Shown here in pieces: positions 34,445-46,435 of a stretch of 64,000 bases of DNA (its first letter is position 1; each line of letters opens with the position of its first letter). The translations under genes were made by a program, and so were the position numbers. The notes under the pieces are model-generated. The model had not been told where the DNA came from. It worked only from the letters and a program-made list of their open reading frames with translations, and searched no databases. The stretch lies in the NCBI GenBank assembly GCA_947311845.1, contig CAMZMU010000063.1, forward strand, positions 127,361,944 to 127,425,943. Reading direction: 5' to 3'. This stretch comes from Poa pratensis (Eukaryota > Streptophyta > Magnoliopsida > Poales > Poaceae).

Positions 34445-36110
34445 GGTGACGGGCCGGGTAACTGCGATATTCCATTGGTGTAGTTCATGGCGTTAGCCTC
34501 ACGCTGTCAGGTGATAAGCGAATGGAGACGACGTCGATGTGCGTGATGGGATTCGATCGGATAGGTGATGCCATGCCACACTAGGTACGATCGAGAAGTT
34601 GAACTTGTGCGCGAACCGAACCAAGAGCTGGCTAGCTAGGTAGCTTTGCGTGATTCCATCGATCTCTGGTAGTTTTGGTAAGAATCACGCTGGCTATTAT
34701 TGCTGGAAAGATAGGGAAGCGGCTAGCAAGTGCGCTTCAGGTGTCCTGCTGCCCACTTACTACGAGATTCTACTACACTCATTTTCGCGGTCGGTCAGAA
34801 TCTCAAATGCTGGTTGAAAGCACAAAAGCATTTTATTCGTGTTAGAAATGTTAAGGTACAGCATCATGAAGAGTCATCTGAATCGTATACCTGTAACCAC
34901 CAGAGGAGAGCCAGGCTTGATTTCGATCATGTCATTTGGGAAATAGCTCCCGGCAAGAAAATGTGGCGTGTCTTTCTTTGATCATAACCCGGTTTGCTTG
35001 TCTTCAAGGTCTTGTGCTTCTTGCACGGATCAATTAAGGGCATCGATTTAACCAGTTTAGCCCCTCTTGCATGGGTATCCCTGCCTTGCTTGTATTATAA
35101 TGGTGATGTACAAATGATTGTATTTATGGCAACAGGATTTCCACTTCCAAATGAAAAGCCCCAGGAATTATCCAACTGCCCATTCATAGCTTATATGCCT
35201 TACCAACCTCAAATTAAGAGGCATAACAAAAAAATAAGGAATTATGTTCATCTCGAAGAGTAACAACTTGCAGCATGTCCTGAAGGTGAGAAATTCAGCC
35301 CAAATTTTTTCAGATAGAGGCAGAGTAAAAAGATTTGCCATGTCTCTTTTACTTGGTTCACAACATATTATACACAAGAGAGCTCTTGCAAAGGAAGACA
35401 TTCTTCCTTCCTAATTATGGTTGTGTTCGTTGAGGGGAGATGCACAACCCCACTATCAGGCAATGAACTTGAGTATAGCTTCAACTGATAGATATGCGGT
35501 GGTCAGTGGAAATACAAACACAATCACATGCACAAGTGACATAAGGATGGAAACTTCTCCTCACACTTTGAGGAGGAAAAAAACTACATGTATGGACCAA
35601 CTGGTTCACAGAGGTTAAACTATGATCAAAATGAATACAATGTCTTCTCTAAAACCTCTAAAGACTTAGAACACACCCCACATGTTACCAACCGGCAAGA
35701 ACAACCACGATAAACTAAATAACAACAAAGGAGCACTAGTACAGAACGACACATCGGATACCCCTCTATGGCAACGACGAGAGTTAGGCGACGGAAAAAT
35801 GAGCTCCGCGCGCTTTCGCGAGTGCGCGCGCGCGCTAGTCGGTTGATGGGCCCGACACAATAGTAACGGAGGCTGAAAAGATCTCCGTTGCTCATATCTA
35901 GGCAACGGAGCAAAGAATATCTCCGTTGCTGATATGACCACATCAGAAACGGAGATCGGTCTATCTTCGTTTCCCATGTGAAGGCCCATTAAGCGGTGCC
36001 GGTATTAATATCTCCCACTCCAGTACTGTATCTCACTCTCACTCTCACAGTCTCACTCTCCCCAGTTCCTAACCCTAGCCGCACACGCTCTCCTCCTACT
36101 TCACCCATCG

Positions 36111-36673
36111 ATGGCGAACCCCTCCGGCGCCGACGGAAGTCAGGATGGAGCATCTTCCTCCTCCCACCCTCCGAGGCGCAGCCCGGATCTCCCCTACAAC
36201 TGGGGCGAGATCCCGGTGACTGCGGTCGCGAGTTCATTTGGAGCCGTCAAATCCCATCCGGATCCACGGCGGCGGCGACTACCGACGCCCGGATCTCGTC
36301 CTGATCGTCCTCCTCGGACGATGAGGACGAGGATCTGGAGGTCGGTCTCCTCCTCTCTCGCGCCTCCTTTGAGCGCGAGCGCGCCGAGGGTGTCATTCGG
36401 GCGTCTGCGATGCAGAGAGCTATCCGCATCTCCGCCGCCGAGCACGCGAAAGAAGCCGCCGAGGAGGCGTTGTTCCAGACGCGGCTCCGGGCGGCCATAG
36501 ACCGCTCTCTTCTCCCTGGCCAGGGCCCTGGGCCAGATGCGGCGGTGGCAGCGGTGGCGGCGGAGGAGGAGGATGAGGAGGACGAGGACGCTCCGGTGTT
36601 CGAGCAGGATGACGTCTCCTCTGGCATTGGCTCCGGCGCCGACGCCTGGGACGCAATCTGCGACGGAAAGTGA
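36111..36673 (+). pseudogene. Captured ORF in CACTA-2 (second copy)
   Basis: Same ORF as at 24047, with the same in-frame TGA after RISS. One extra base deletion (GATCCCGGTG against GATCCCCGGTG) and a three-base deletion in the Ala run distinguish it. The downstream acidic/Ala-Glu-rich frame stays open to 36673. Confidence 0.5.
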
Positions 36674-36699
36674 CCCCGCCTCGCCTAAGGTAAAGGACC

Positions 36700-37160
36700 G
36701 CTATGTATTTGCTATGTTAGCTACTTATTTAGCTCGGTTTACTCTGTTAGTTAGCTCTGTTCAGCTATGTATTTGCTATGTTAGCTACTTATTTAGCTCG
36801 GTTTGTTTTGTTTAGCTATGTATTTGCTATGTTAGCTACTTATTTAGCTCGGTTTGATCTGTTAGTTAGCTCTGTTCAGCTATGTATTTGCTATGTTAGC
36901 TACTTATTTAGCTCGGTTTGGTTTGTTTAGCTATGTATTTGCTATGTTAGCTACTTATTTAGTTCGATTCGCTCTGTTAGTTAGCTCTGTTCAGCTATGT
37001 ATTTGCTATGTTAGCTACTTATTTAGCTCGGTTTGCTTTGTTTAGCTATGTATTTGCTATGTTAGCTACTTATTTAGCTCGGTTTGCTCTGTTAGTTAGC
37101 TCTGTTCAGCTATGTATTTGCTATGTTAGTTATTTATTTAGCTCTGTTTGCTCTGTTAGC
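36700..37160. repeat. Minisatellite CTATGTATTTGCTATGTTAG (second copy, expanded)
   Basis: Order A-B-A-B-A-B-A of the 64/51-bp units, two dimers more than at 24640-24870. This accounts for nearly all of the length difference between the 12-kb blocks. Confidence 0.85.
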
Positions 37161-38918
37161 TGCTTATCCCACTACATTTTGCTTTGTTTACTGCTTATTG
37201 GCTCTGTTTATTAGCTTTGTTTGCTGTTTTTAACAAAGAATATTCGTTGTGTCAAGAGCTTCGTGGATGCTTGGTGACGATGCTGCTGCCGTGAAGACCT
37301 AGGAGCGGGGCTCCATACACGGTGCCGTCACCGGGAGCAGTACATTTTGCGCAGCAGGATGATGACAGCAGATGTTCATCTGGCGGCCGTGAAGACATAG
37401 GAGCAGAGCTCCAGCCACGCGCACTGATGAATTTTTGTAAAGCAGGGCGTACAGGAATACGGTGACGACCGGGCGGCCGTCTAGTCGCATGGAGCGGGAC
37501 TCCATCGACGGCACAGCCCGTCACCGTGTTTTTTTTTTTTGCTTTCCTATAACCCTTATTAGAAACGGTGATTATCAAAACTCCGTGTCTAATATTAAAC
37601 ATATCAGAAACGGTTTATCTCCTCCGTTGCCATTGAGATCTTCACATCAGTGACAGGGTCGGGGACACGGACCCTTTCTCCGTTGCCGATGGGTTTTTTT
37701 GCCCGTTTCCGATGTGCCGTTCTGTACTAGTGGAGGCATATCACAATTTATGTGATCCCCTTTGGTCATCAGGTCGCTACTCTTAAATAACAGATCCAAA
37801 CTGCATAAAACTCGGTAGACAAGCATACATACATGTTTCCAATCACCATTTTTCACTGATTGACTTCCTAAACTGTACGCGCCTACCAAAACTGTAGATG
37901 TCTGAACTGACAAAACCGGTTTCAAATCTAAGGAACAAGTCACCAAAAAAAACACGAGTTTAGCCATATTTGTGTTTCTTTCATCTCTATTTTTAGCAAC
38001 AATTCAACTTACAAGGAATAATATCTATATTATTGAATCAGAGCTCTATGAGTTATCATGCTACCCTAACATTTGAAGATTTTTTCTGTGAAGGTATCAA
38101 TTCGACAAAATGCTCTAATGCCATTCCATCCTTCCCTACATAATTATTTGTTTCCCCCTTTCTTTTCATTATTTTTCTACTGATGTGTGGGAAGTTATTG
38201 TTACCTATGGCATTGATCACATTCACTTTGGGTTGAGGCTCAAAATCAGCACCTAGTAAGTTTAGAAAAAATTCATGCAACTGGCCGATTAAGAACATAA
38301 ATTTACAAACCATTTGGTGCAGTCTTGTTCTCTAATGGGGTGATCTATGCAGACTAATTAAGAAACCATTTGGAGTAGTCAACATACATGTTGCATAGCT
38401 AAATTTCACGGGTGAAGTTCTTCTTACTATCTGTACCAAGTAAGTTGGAATTATATATTTAATTCATGTATATTTATCATATTTTTTAATCATATTCTCA
38501 TAAAGTTCTTGGAATAAATATCCGCAACAACACACAGGGTAGCACCTTGTTTTCTCAATGGTATTCCTACTAGTTCAACAATAAGTTAACTCAATTGATT
38601 ACTTGTTTTATGGGAATATGCTGTAAATTTAGTTATTTTGGAATTAAAGGCTGAATAAATTATTATTTACATAGAATCATACTAATATTTGAATGGGAGA
38701 CCGTAAACTTTAATTTGAGTTTTAACATGACAGACCGACCCAACAACAACTCAATATAAGAGTATAATATCGGGATGATAAAATTCGACAACATATCCAT
38801 CCATAAGCAAACAATCCACAACCACCGGTACAAACGCCACAAACCTTTTATTTGGAAAAACAATACCCATGATTTTTTCATGGCATTGTCTTAAATAACT
38901 GAAGTACAATCATAGATA

Positions 38919-40464
38919 TTACAGGGTTGATATATAATCTATCAATTTATCTATGGCCAATAGAGACGAGCCACCACTTTCCAACGAAGACACTAGGTTC
39001 TTCTTAAGTTCTTGTGCTTTTTCTTTCATCACCTTCCCCTCCTCCTCTATCATCATCTTCCGAACAGCCTTCTCAATCTTGTTTCTCTCTAACTCACCAT
39101 CGATCCCAAACCCTGCACCCCACACCATCTCCACGTACCTTGTATTCATCATTTGATCTGCGAACTGAGGCCTGCAGATCATTGGAACACCTTCACCGAT
39201 ACTCTCGAGCGTCGAGTTCCATCCGCTGTGGGTCCAGAACGCACCCACTGCAGGGTGGGCCAGCACCTCCTGCTGGGGCGCCCACTGGACAACCTTGCCC
39301 CTAGCCTCCAGGGCGAGACGAAACCCGTCCGGCAGATCGGGTCCCTCCAATCCCTTCACCATATCCCGTCGGACGACCCATAGGAAAGGCTGCTTACTGT
39401 TAGCCAAACCCCATGCGACCTCCGAGAGCTCGCCGGAGTCCATGGTAGCCAGGCTCCCGAAGCTCACGTACAACACGGACCCGGTTGCCTGCGTGTCCAG
39501 CCACTCGATGCAGCTTCGGTCCTCCCGTAGCAGGCTGCTCCCGGTGCTCCGGGCGGAGAGCTTGTGGAGCGGGCCGGTTGCGAGCACTACGGGGATGTCT
39601 AGCTCGCCGCGGATCCTGTCAAGCTCGGCGGTCTCCAGGGCGTCAAATGTGTTGATCACGAGGCCGGAGGAGTTCCTGACTGTTTCAGTCGCTTTGGCCA
39701 GACATATGCGCACCATTTCGTGGTTGCTGCTGCTTGAGAGGAACAGGTCCATTACACGCAGAGGTGGCAGCTCCTTCACCAGCGTGTACAGCTGCGACTC
39801 TAAATCAAGCAGATATATGTAAATTTAACATATTGATGTAATCAATTGAGGGCCAAATAATTTGACGTCGAATGTTAGAACATGGATAGAAATCGGGTGC
39901 AGAACTGCAGATCTCATTCTAATTAGGAAGAAATGTACATATATTGATTTTACTGACGACGGACGTACCTTTGGGAGGTAGATACCCATTTTGGTGGAGC
40001 ATTGGATAGGCCAGGAAGCAGCTGAAGCAGGCCGCGCTGCCGGTGCGCAGCACCAACGTCGGGAGCCCGACCGCTGCGGCGGCCTTCTGCGCGGCGTTGA
40101 GGTTGGCGTCTATGAACATGCACGCGGCGGGCTCATCGGCGAGCACCGAAGCGAGGACGTCACGGACGGCCCCCGACGCCTCCATGGCGGCGTTCATGGC
40201 GAGCATAATGGAGAAGATGTTCCCCGACGCTGCGACGTCGGCGGGGATGCCGTCGGGCACATCGACGAACGTGAACTCCGGGTGGAGCGAAGGGTCCAGC
40301 GCGTTGAAGCGGGTGTGGAGGATGGTGATGGCGAGGCCGCGGCCATGGAGCACGTCGGCCAGCTGCAGCATCGGATTGATTGTGCCCTGGAACGCAAGAG
40401 GGAAAAGCAACACCCGGCGCGCATCTGGTCGCCGGCCGTCGCCACTGTGGACGGCACTGGCCAT
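38919..40464 (-). CDS. UDP-glycosyltransferase, UGT76/BX8-like (second copy)
   Basis: Exons 40464-39969 and 39799-38919, same splice sites, 458 residues. The protein differs from the first copy by one residue (Lys to Asn in QELKKNLVSS near the C terminus). The PSPG box and Asp119 are intact. The catalytic His position is again Thr28, so that change is not a one-off base error if the copies are independent reads of the locus. Upstream, the second copy has a few extra bases around 40490 (GAGCCTCAGAC). It is probably the same gene as 26629-28174. Confidence 0.92.
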
Positions 40465-40906
40465 TTCGCTCTCGGGGCTCAGAGCCTCAGACTCTTAGCT
40501 CGAAGCGACTCTGATGAGCGGCAAGAATAATTTGCAGCCTTCCTCCTCTATCATATAGCCAAGGTGGTTAGGATGGCCGCGAATCCGCGCTTAATTTAAA
40601 ACTCATATTTGTGCATCCAATGCACTAGCCGCTGATTTGCTTAACTCCGTGGTCGTCTGGTGCAGTCAGTTTGCCCATGCGATACCACGTGCGGCAAGCA
40701 TGGCAGGATCTCAAAATACGAGTTCACATGTGCCGTGTCTCCGCCCTGTCGCTAAGCCACTATTGGAAAATCAGATTTTGTTCATATTTTAGGGATCAAG
40801 TAGCTACCGCTATCGCTCTAGGTTGGTGGTTGTGACATGCTATTTTGATTTTCAATCACACTCGTTATTTGTGATCCAAATTGTCTTATATGTATTCAAA
40901 TTTGTA

Positions 40907-40998
40907 CTCCCTCTGATCCGGCATAAGTGTCGGAGGGATTGATCTGAGTAAATACAAATTCGTAGCTGCTCACGACACTCTTTTAGGATCGGAGGTAG
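40907..40998. mobile_element. Short Stowaway-like MITE (second copy)
   Basis: Counterpart of 28610-28701 with the same TA flanks. Confidence 0.65.
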
Positions 40999-41011
40999 TA
41001 TAAAGGTACGT

Positions 41012-41655
41012 GAGGAAACAGAGCGAGAGAGGCGATCTAAAAATACATCTAGGTTTCATTCCCTCGCCGGCGGTGCCACTGTTCCGCTCCGTCTCCGATG
41101 GCCTTAGGGCCTTGGAGCGTGGCGGATCACGGCCTCTCGTCGGCGCGAGGTTTCCCGTCCTTTATTTAGGTTCTTCTGTGTCTTTTTCGAGATGGTGAGG
41201 CGGCGGCTACATTATAAAGCCAGAATAAGGTCCTCCCCATTTATCCTCGCTTTGTTGGTGCGTCTAGCGCCAGTGGAGGCGCGTGGAGGCGTGTGTCCGG
41301 CGGATCTCCCGGGATCCAGTCCGTTTTCGTATTCGTCCTTGTGGTTGCAGGTCTGGCCCTTCCGAATTTACGGTTGTCATCATGGCGATTGTCATCATTG
41401 GCGATGGTTACTGCTCTGGTGCATGCGCTGGTCCTTTGGGCCTTAGCACGACGACTTCCTGTCAGTCTATTACAACCAGCTCTACTACGACAAGCTTTAC
41501 CCTCCTCCGATGAAGGAGGGGTGAGGACGACGGCGCGCCTTCGCTCGCTTCAGTGTTTGTAGTCGTCTCTAGGTGTTCCGAAGATCTATTTGTAATTTTT
41601 ATTACTTTTGGGATTCTTTGTACCGTTGTTGATGATCAGTAAACTGGTCGGCCTT
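41012..41655 (+). mobile_element. Non-autonomous LINE-like retroposon (second copy)
   Basis: Counterpart of 28715-29360: LINE-like leader fused to a LINE-like 3' end without RT. Small indels relative to the first copy (for example GTGGAGGCGC against GCGGAAGGCGC) shift minor frames, which supports a non-coding nature. Confidence 0.45.
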
Positions 41656-41722
41656 TTCACAATTTTTTTTGCATACATAAGAGTCCTAAAATTCCAAAAA
41701 TAGCAACCTCAAAAAGGAAGCA

Positions 41723-43007
41723 GACGGAACCGCTTTCGCGACCCGACCCCTTTCTTCCTCACGCGACCTGCGCCGCCCCCGCGGCGGCCGGGCCACGCCG
41801 CCTCCCTCCGCTCCCAGCAGTCCTCTCTCTCCTCCCTCCCTCCGCCATCGACGGTGGGCTGCGCCGGCCCTTGGCTGGGCGGCGCCGGTGGCGGCGGAAA
41901 CTCTCGCGGTTCACCTCCTGGTGTGTGGCGGCGCGGGGCAGCCCTGGACCTGGAGGTGTTGCTCCGTGGCGTTGGTCCGGCGCGGCGGCGGGGGCTCCCT
42001 AGTGCAGCGCCGGTGGTCTACGTGGTGGAGGCGCTCCCGTTGGTCGCAGAGGCAGCGGTGGTGGTGCTTCGGCTGTGCAGGCCCAGATCTGGGCCCTTTG
42101 GGCCCGATCTGGGTTAGGGCGGGCCTGCCTCATTTTGTCTCCGGTTGGTCTGGTGTGCGGCTCGTGATGGAGATGCCAGCGATGACGCCACCCCTGCTGT
42201 AGCGTGGCGGTGGGAGCTTCACGGGCCTGTCTAGGTCCGGCCGGGCCTATGGACCGATCTTGAGGGTAGCGGCGGTGTGTCCCTGCTGCCGTGTCCGGTC
42301 GGCACCCGCCGATGCGGTGGAGGACGTCCTCCAGGTGGCTGCGCTGCCGCCGCCCTCCGGCTCCAATGGCTCCGTGTGCTCTTGTCGTGACGTCCGGTCG
42401 GCTACCGTCTATGGCGGTGGAGGTTGTTCCCTCCCGTGATACTGTCGGGCCTTGTCTATGGCTGCTTCGTCTCGGTCTGGCCGGCCTTGCTACGTTTGCC
42501 TTGGTGAGACGACGATGGTGACTTCAAGACCGTGGTGGCGTCTGTTGGTGGCTGGCAAGATGGGTGGAGCGCTATTGATTGTCCGGGACGTGGTTTTTTG
42601 GGGTCGGGAGAAATCCTGGTCGTTTGACACCGACACGGTGGCGCTTGAGGGTGTCACCTTCCTTCCTGAAGGGTGTCGGGTGTACCCCTTCCCCACTCTT
42701 CGGAGCGTACCGGGGGAAACCTAGGACCTGTCCGGGCAGCAGTGTCGTCGTCGTCGCTTTCCTTCTTGGAGGTGCTACTTGGTACGCGGCGAATCAAAGT
42801 GTGCTAGGTGCATGGTGGGACTTCTCCGAGAGGACGTAGCGGTTGCGAGTCTTTTTCGTTTTCGTTGATCCGCCGATGTCGGCTTTATTTTCTCTTCTTA
42901 TTCTCTTTCTTTTTTTTGGGCGTGACTGTGCTGTTTGCCCCAGCAGTGATCTTGTTGTTGTATCGTCTGGTTGTTATATTAATATAGCGGGGCGAAAGCC
43001 TATTTCT
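41723..43007 (+). mobile_element. Non-autonomous retroposon (second copy)
   Basis: Counterpart of 29429-30714, flanked by TCAAAAAGGAAGCA (41709-41722) and TCAAAAAGGAAAGCA (43008-43022). Confidence 0.6.
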
Positions 43008-43190
43008 TCAAAAAGGAAAGCATTTATGGTTGGTACGCTCAATGTAAGAAAATCGGATAGAAAAAACTGAAACAACATGTCGGCCTCACGCCTCCGTCCT
43101 AATTTGAGCCTAGCGATTTCACCTTACTAACGGGCCCTTAGCCCAATAATCCTACAACTCTCCACCGCTGGATCTAAACTGCTGCTCTAA

Positions 43191-46007
43191 GGCCTTCCAC
43201 AGCGTTGCGTTTTGGCGGTGCCAAATTCAGTTTTGGGCATCGGTAGCCGGTGCCCTCACGTTGTGAGCCCGGTGCCACAAAAAAATTCCAGGGAATCGGA
43301 GCAGCAAGGTGCTCCGATGCCTCAACTCCTTGGCTAATAAAATATTTTTCAAGAACATGCAAGACATGCATGTCATGACATTAAGGAAGAAGAAGTTGTT
43401 ACATCATACAATGCAGCAAAAGCTGCCCGCGGTCGATCTCTAGACTACTCCTCTCGTCTCTCCGCATCCTGCCTAGCTACCGCCCAAGTCTGAACTTCAG
43501 ACTTTATTTTGAGCACTATTACATCTTCAGAAGTGAAAATACCATCAAAATGTCTACTGTTTCTCTCCAACAAAAAAGCTCTACTGCAAGCAATGGCTAT
43601 AGTAGCCAAGTTCTTCCTACGCGCTCTTGGTTGACAGCCAGCGAGCTGGCTCCACCATGAATTAAGCTCACTGTCCAGCTGTGGCACAAACTGCTGGAAA
43701 CCCGCCTCTGAGAGAATTCTATACCAGATCATCCTTGTGCTAGGGCACTGTACGAGCAGGTGATCCAAGGTTTCGGCATGCTGATCACAAAACAAACACT
43801 TGCTTGGGCCCTGCATTCCTCTGGCCGCTAGGCGGACCCCTGTCCAGCATCGATTTCGGAGTGCTAGCCACATGAACATCTTCTCCTTTAGCGGAGCCGC
43901 ACTGCTCCAAATCAACTCTGCGTAGTTCGATTGCTGCGTTCCCAGGAAGAAGCCCTGGTAGGCAGACTGAGCCGAGTACTGGCCATTGCTAGATAGCAGC
44001 CAGCGAAAGCGATCCGGCTCTGTTGTCAACGCAGGTACCGCTTGTATTTCTGTCCATAGCTGAACAAACTGTACAATGGCTGGCACTGTTAGCACTCCAC
44101 GAATATTGTTGATCCAATTTCCTTCCACGAGTGCTTGATCCACTGTCATGAGCAGGGCACTTTTGGTGCAACGAAGGGGAGAATGTCTGGTGCAATTTCC
44201 TTAACACTTCTTCCATTAATCCATCGATCGCGCAGAAAAGAGTTAGTTGGCCATTGCCAACGGTACATTCTGTTGCAGCGAGGAACATCGCTTCCGCATG
44301 GTCCGAGAGCTTGAACTGCAAACCACTCCATGCCCTCAAAGGTCCGACCTTCTCCAGCCAACGCCATCTGATCCGCAAGGCATCATTTAGTTTCTGTAGG
44401 TTATGTACCCCTAGTCCCCCCAGGGCTTTCGGCATACAGACCTGTTCCCAAGCAACCTTGCAATGGCCACCTCGACAGTCTTCTGAACCTTTCCAAAAGA
44501 AGCGACGACATATTTTGTTTATGGTCCTTATTACCCACGGAGGCAGGTCGAGGGAGAGCATATGGTATATGGAAATCATTGTCAGGACAGATATGACCAA
44601 TACTAGGCATCCACCTTCAGTGAGCAGTGTTGTGCGCCAGGTGGACAGCCGTCGGGCCAGTTCATCGAGCAGCGGTTGCCAATCTATTTTCCTGAGTGGT
44701 TTAGGGGACAGGGGCAATCCCAAATACTTGCAAGGAAAGGAGGCAACTTGACAAGGGAAAGCCGGTCTTATTGCTGTAATAAGAGCCTCCTCACATCGGA
44801 CATGCAGGATGGCACTCTTAGCCATATTTGTAACCAATCCAGAAGCATCACCAAAGCACTTCAGCAAAGCATGTGCAGCGTTGAGTTCTTCTTCACAAGG
44901 TCTAATGAACATAGCAACGTCATCAGCATAAATGGAGATACGGTGCCTGATTCCCCATCTGTTAAGTGATTCAAAGATCCCGGCGTTCTCAGCTTTGCCA
45001 AAGACCACGGTCAGGACATCCATGATCAGAATGAAAAACTGTGGTGACGCTGGATCCCCCTGACGGAGACCTCGTGCATGGAAGATTTGTTCCCCTGGGA
45101 AGCCATTGATCAACACTTTTGTGTTAGCCGTGGCAAGACTGATCACAACCCAGGAACAAAACCGTGGTCCAAACCCTCTGCGCTGTAGAACTTCTAGCAG
45201 AAAAGTCCACGACAACGAATCGAAAGCCCTTGCGATGTCCATCTTAAGGAGCAGCGTAGGGGTGTTGCGTCGATGAAACGTTTTGAGGGATTGACTGACC
45301 AGCATGAAATTGTCTTGTATCGTGCGCCCTCGAATGTAAGCGCTCTGATTTGTGGCCACCAGATCATGTAGCTTGGGTGCTAGCCGCATCGTGAGAGCCT
45401 TCGAGAAGATCTTGGCCACGCTATGTAACAAGCTGATTGGCCGAAACTCTGTGATATCAGTAGCCCCAATTCTCTTTGGAAGAAGCGTGATCAGCGCGCT
45501 GTTTAGGGACTGAAAGCTGCGACCATCGTTTCTGGACTCTGGTGAGGTGCGTAATTGCTAGCATGAGATCTTCTTTAATTATACCCCAGCAAGACTGGTA
45601 AAACCGCAGGGAAAAACCGTCAGGGCCCGGTGATTTATCCGGAGGCAGATCTTTAATTGCCTCCCAAATCTCCTTTTCAGTGAAATCCACTTCTAGGCCC
45701 GAGTGTTGCCGGTCTAGCCTGCGGCGTCCCGATCAACTCCTGAAAGAATTCAGTATTTAGCCTGTTCATCTCATCCTGCATGCTGGCCTCCTGAAATATG
45801 CTGCTAATGAATCCATCAACCAATCGAAAGGAAGAGATAGAAAGAAGGAGCATGCCTCGGTCAAGTTTGATGTCCCTCTATGGGTCCCACCTTTTTATGG
45901 GCATTGGATGTACGTTGTGAGACCGATGCCTTAATTCTTTCTTGGGGCATCGCCGTGACGTGGCAAGCTTTTGAGTTTTTCAGGCACCGAGCATGCTGTG
46001 GAAGGCC
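43191..46007. mobile_element. MITE with GGCCTTCCACAGC ends, split by a LINE
   Basis: GGCCTTCCACAGC at 43191-43203 is inverted as GCTGTGGAAGGCC at 45995-46007. Inside these ends, paired words such as GGTGCC, GGGCAT-CGG and ACGTTGTGAG-CCG-TGCC occur on both sides. The LINE (43445-45831) lies between. I infer that the LINE inserted into an older small inverted-repeat element. Target duplications of either element were not resolved. The left half also appears at 30899-31080 in the first block. Confidence 0.5.
43445..45831 (-). mobile_element. LINE ORF2, 5'-truncated (second copy)
   Basis: From right to left on the minus strand: the RT N-terminal region at 45690-45457 (MDFTEKEIWEAIKDLPPDKS, PGPDGF), then a continuous 480-codon frame 45431-43989 with TTLLLKMDIARAFDSL-type RT palm, GLRQGDPASPQFF and YADDVAMF, then 44149-43445 with the zf-RVT cysteine/histidine region (CLFCDQH...HLLVQC). 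Frameshifts separate the blocks near 45450 and near 44165-44235. At the latter the first copy is in frame. No endonuclease domain is present, so the element is 5'-truncated. The exact 3' end and target duplication were not found. Confidence 0.88.
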
Positions 46008-46179
46008 CGAGAGGCTCCATCCTAGAAGAATGAGCTGGCAGCCCAACTTCCCGCGAAGGAGAGCGACTGAGCGACACGATCAGCACCCAACGCTTAAGCG
46101 CTACCCAATCGATGCAGGGTGCGACTCACAGCGGTACAGAAAAATAGGTATACGGAAATGGAGAGTAGTAGAGAACTCT

Positions 46180-46435
46180 CCTGTGACAAGATGATTAGTA
46201 GGGTGGTTCTACTCTTAACCCACCAGAGTTCAAATTCTAAATTTGACACTGATGTTTCTCATTTAGGTGGAATATTCTTCAATGGGAAGCGATGTTCCCG
46301 TCGACAGCGAGGCGTCTGTGGTGACTTCGTCAATCTCAAGACCTGACCGCCGGCTCAGTCTTTCGGTGGTGCTAATAGGGGTAAGGTGTGTGTGCGTGTG
46401 TTCATATGGGTGAGTGTGTGCACATGTATGTGAGC
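46180..46435 (+). mobile_element. tRNA-derived SINE, left part
   Basis: An A-box-like TAGGGTGGTTCTACTC and a B-box-like GAGTTCAAATTCT (46226-46245 area) are followed by the characteristic grass SINE body (GATGTTCCCGTCGACAGCGA, GTGGTGACTTCGTCAATCTC, then a GTGTGTG-rich end). The SINE is interrupted at 46435. Its 3' end with poly(A) reappears at 56795-56837, beyond the nested elements. The 5' edge is approximate. Confidence 0.72.

Larger units (their letters stand above)
35734..37732. mobile_element. CACTA element 2 (second copy), 2.0 kb
   Basis: Identical termini and the same GAG target duplication (35731-35733 and 37733-37735) as at 23670-25440. It is longer by two minisatellite dimers. The shared target site shows it was inserted before the two copies diverged, or that both are one locus. 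Confidence 0.92.
32998..45276. repeat. 12-kb direct repeat, second copy (starts at N gap)
   Basis: Collinear with 20933-32984 over its full length. It starts at the first base after the gap and continues past the match into unique sequence (LINE 5' part, then 46 kb onward). It is about 227 bp longer, nearly all from the CACTA-2 minisatellite. Confidence 0.95.

Noticed and set aside
20933..45276. Real tandem duplication of a lectin-UGT gene pair
   Set aside because: Repeat edges coincide with a 13-N gap and frame breaks are complementary. Assembly overlap is the simpler explanation, pending read evidence.
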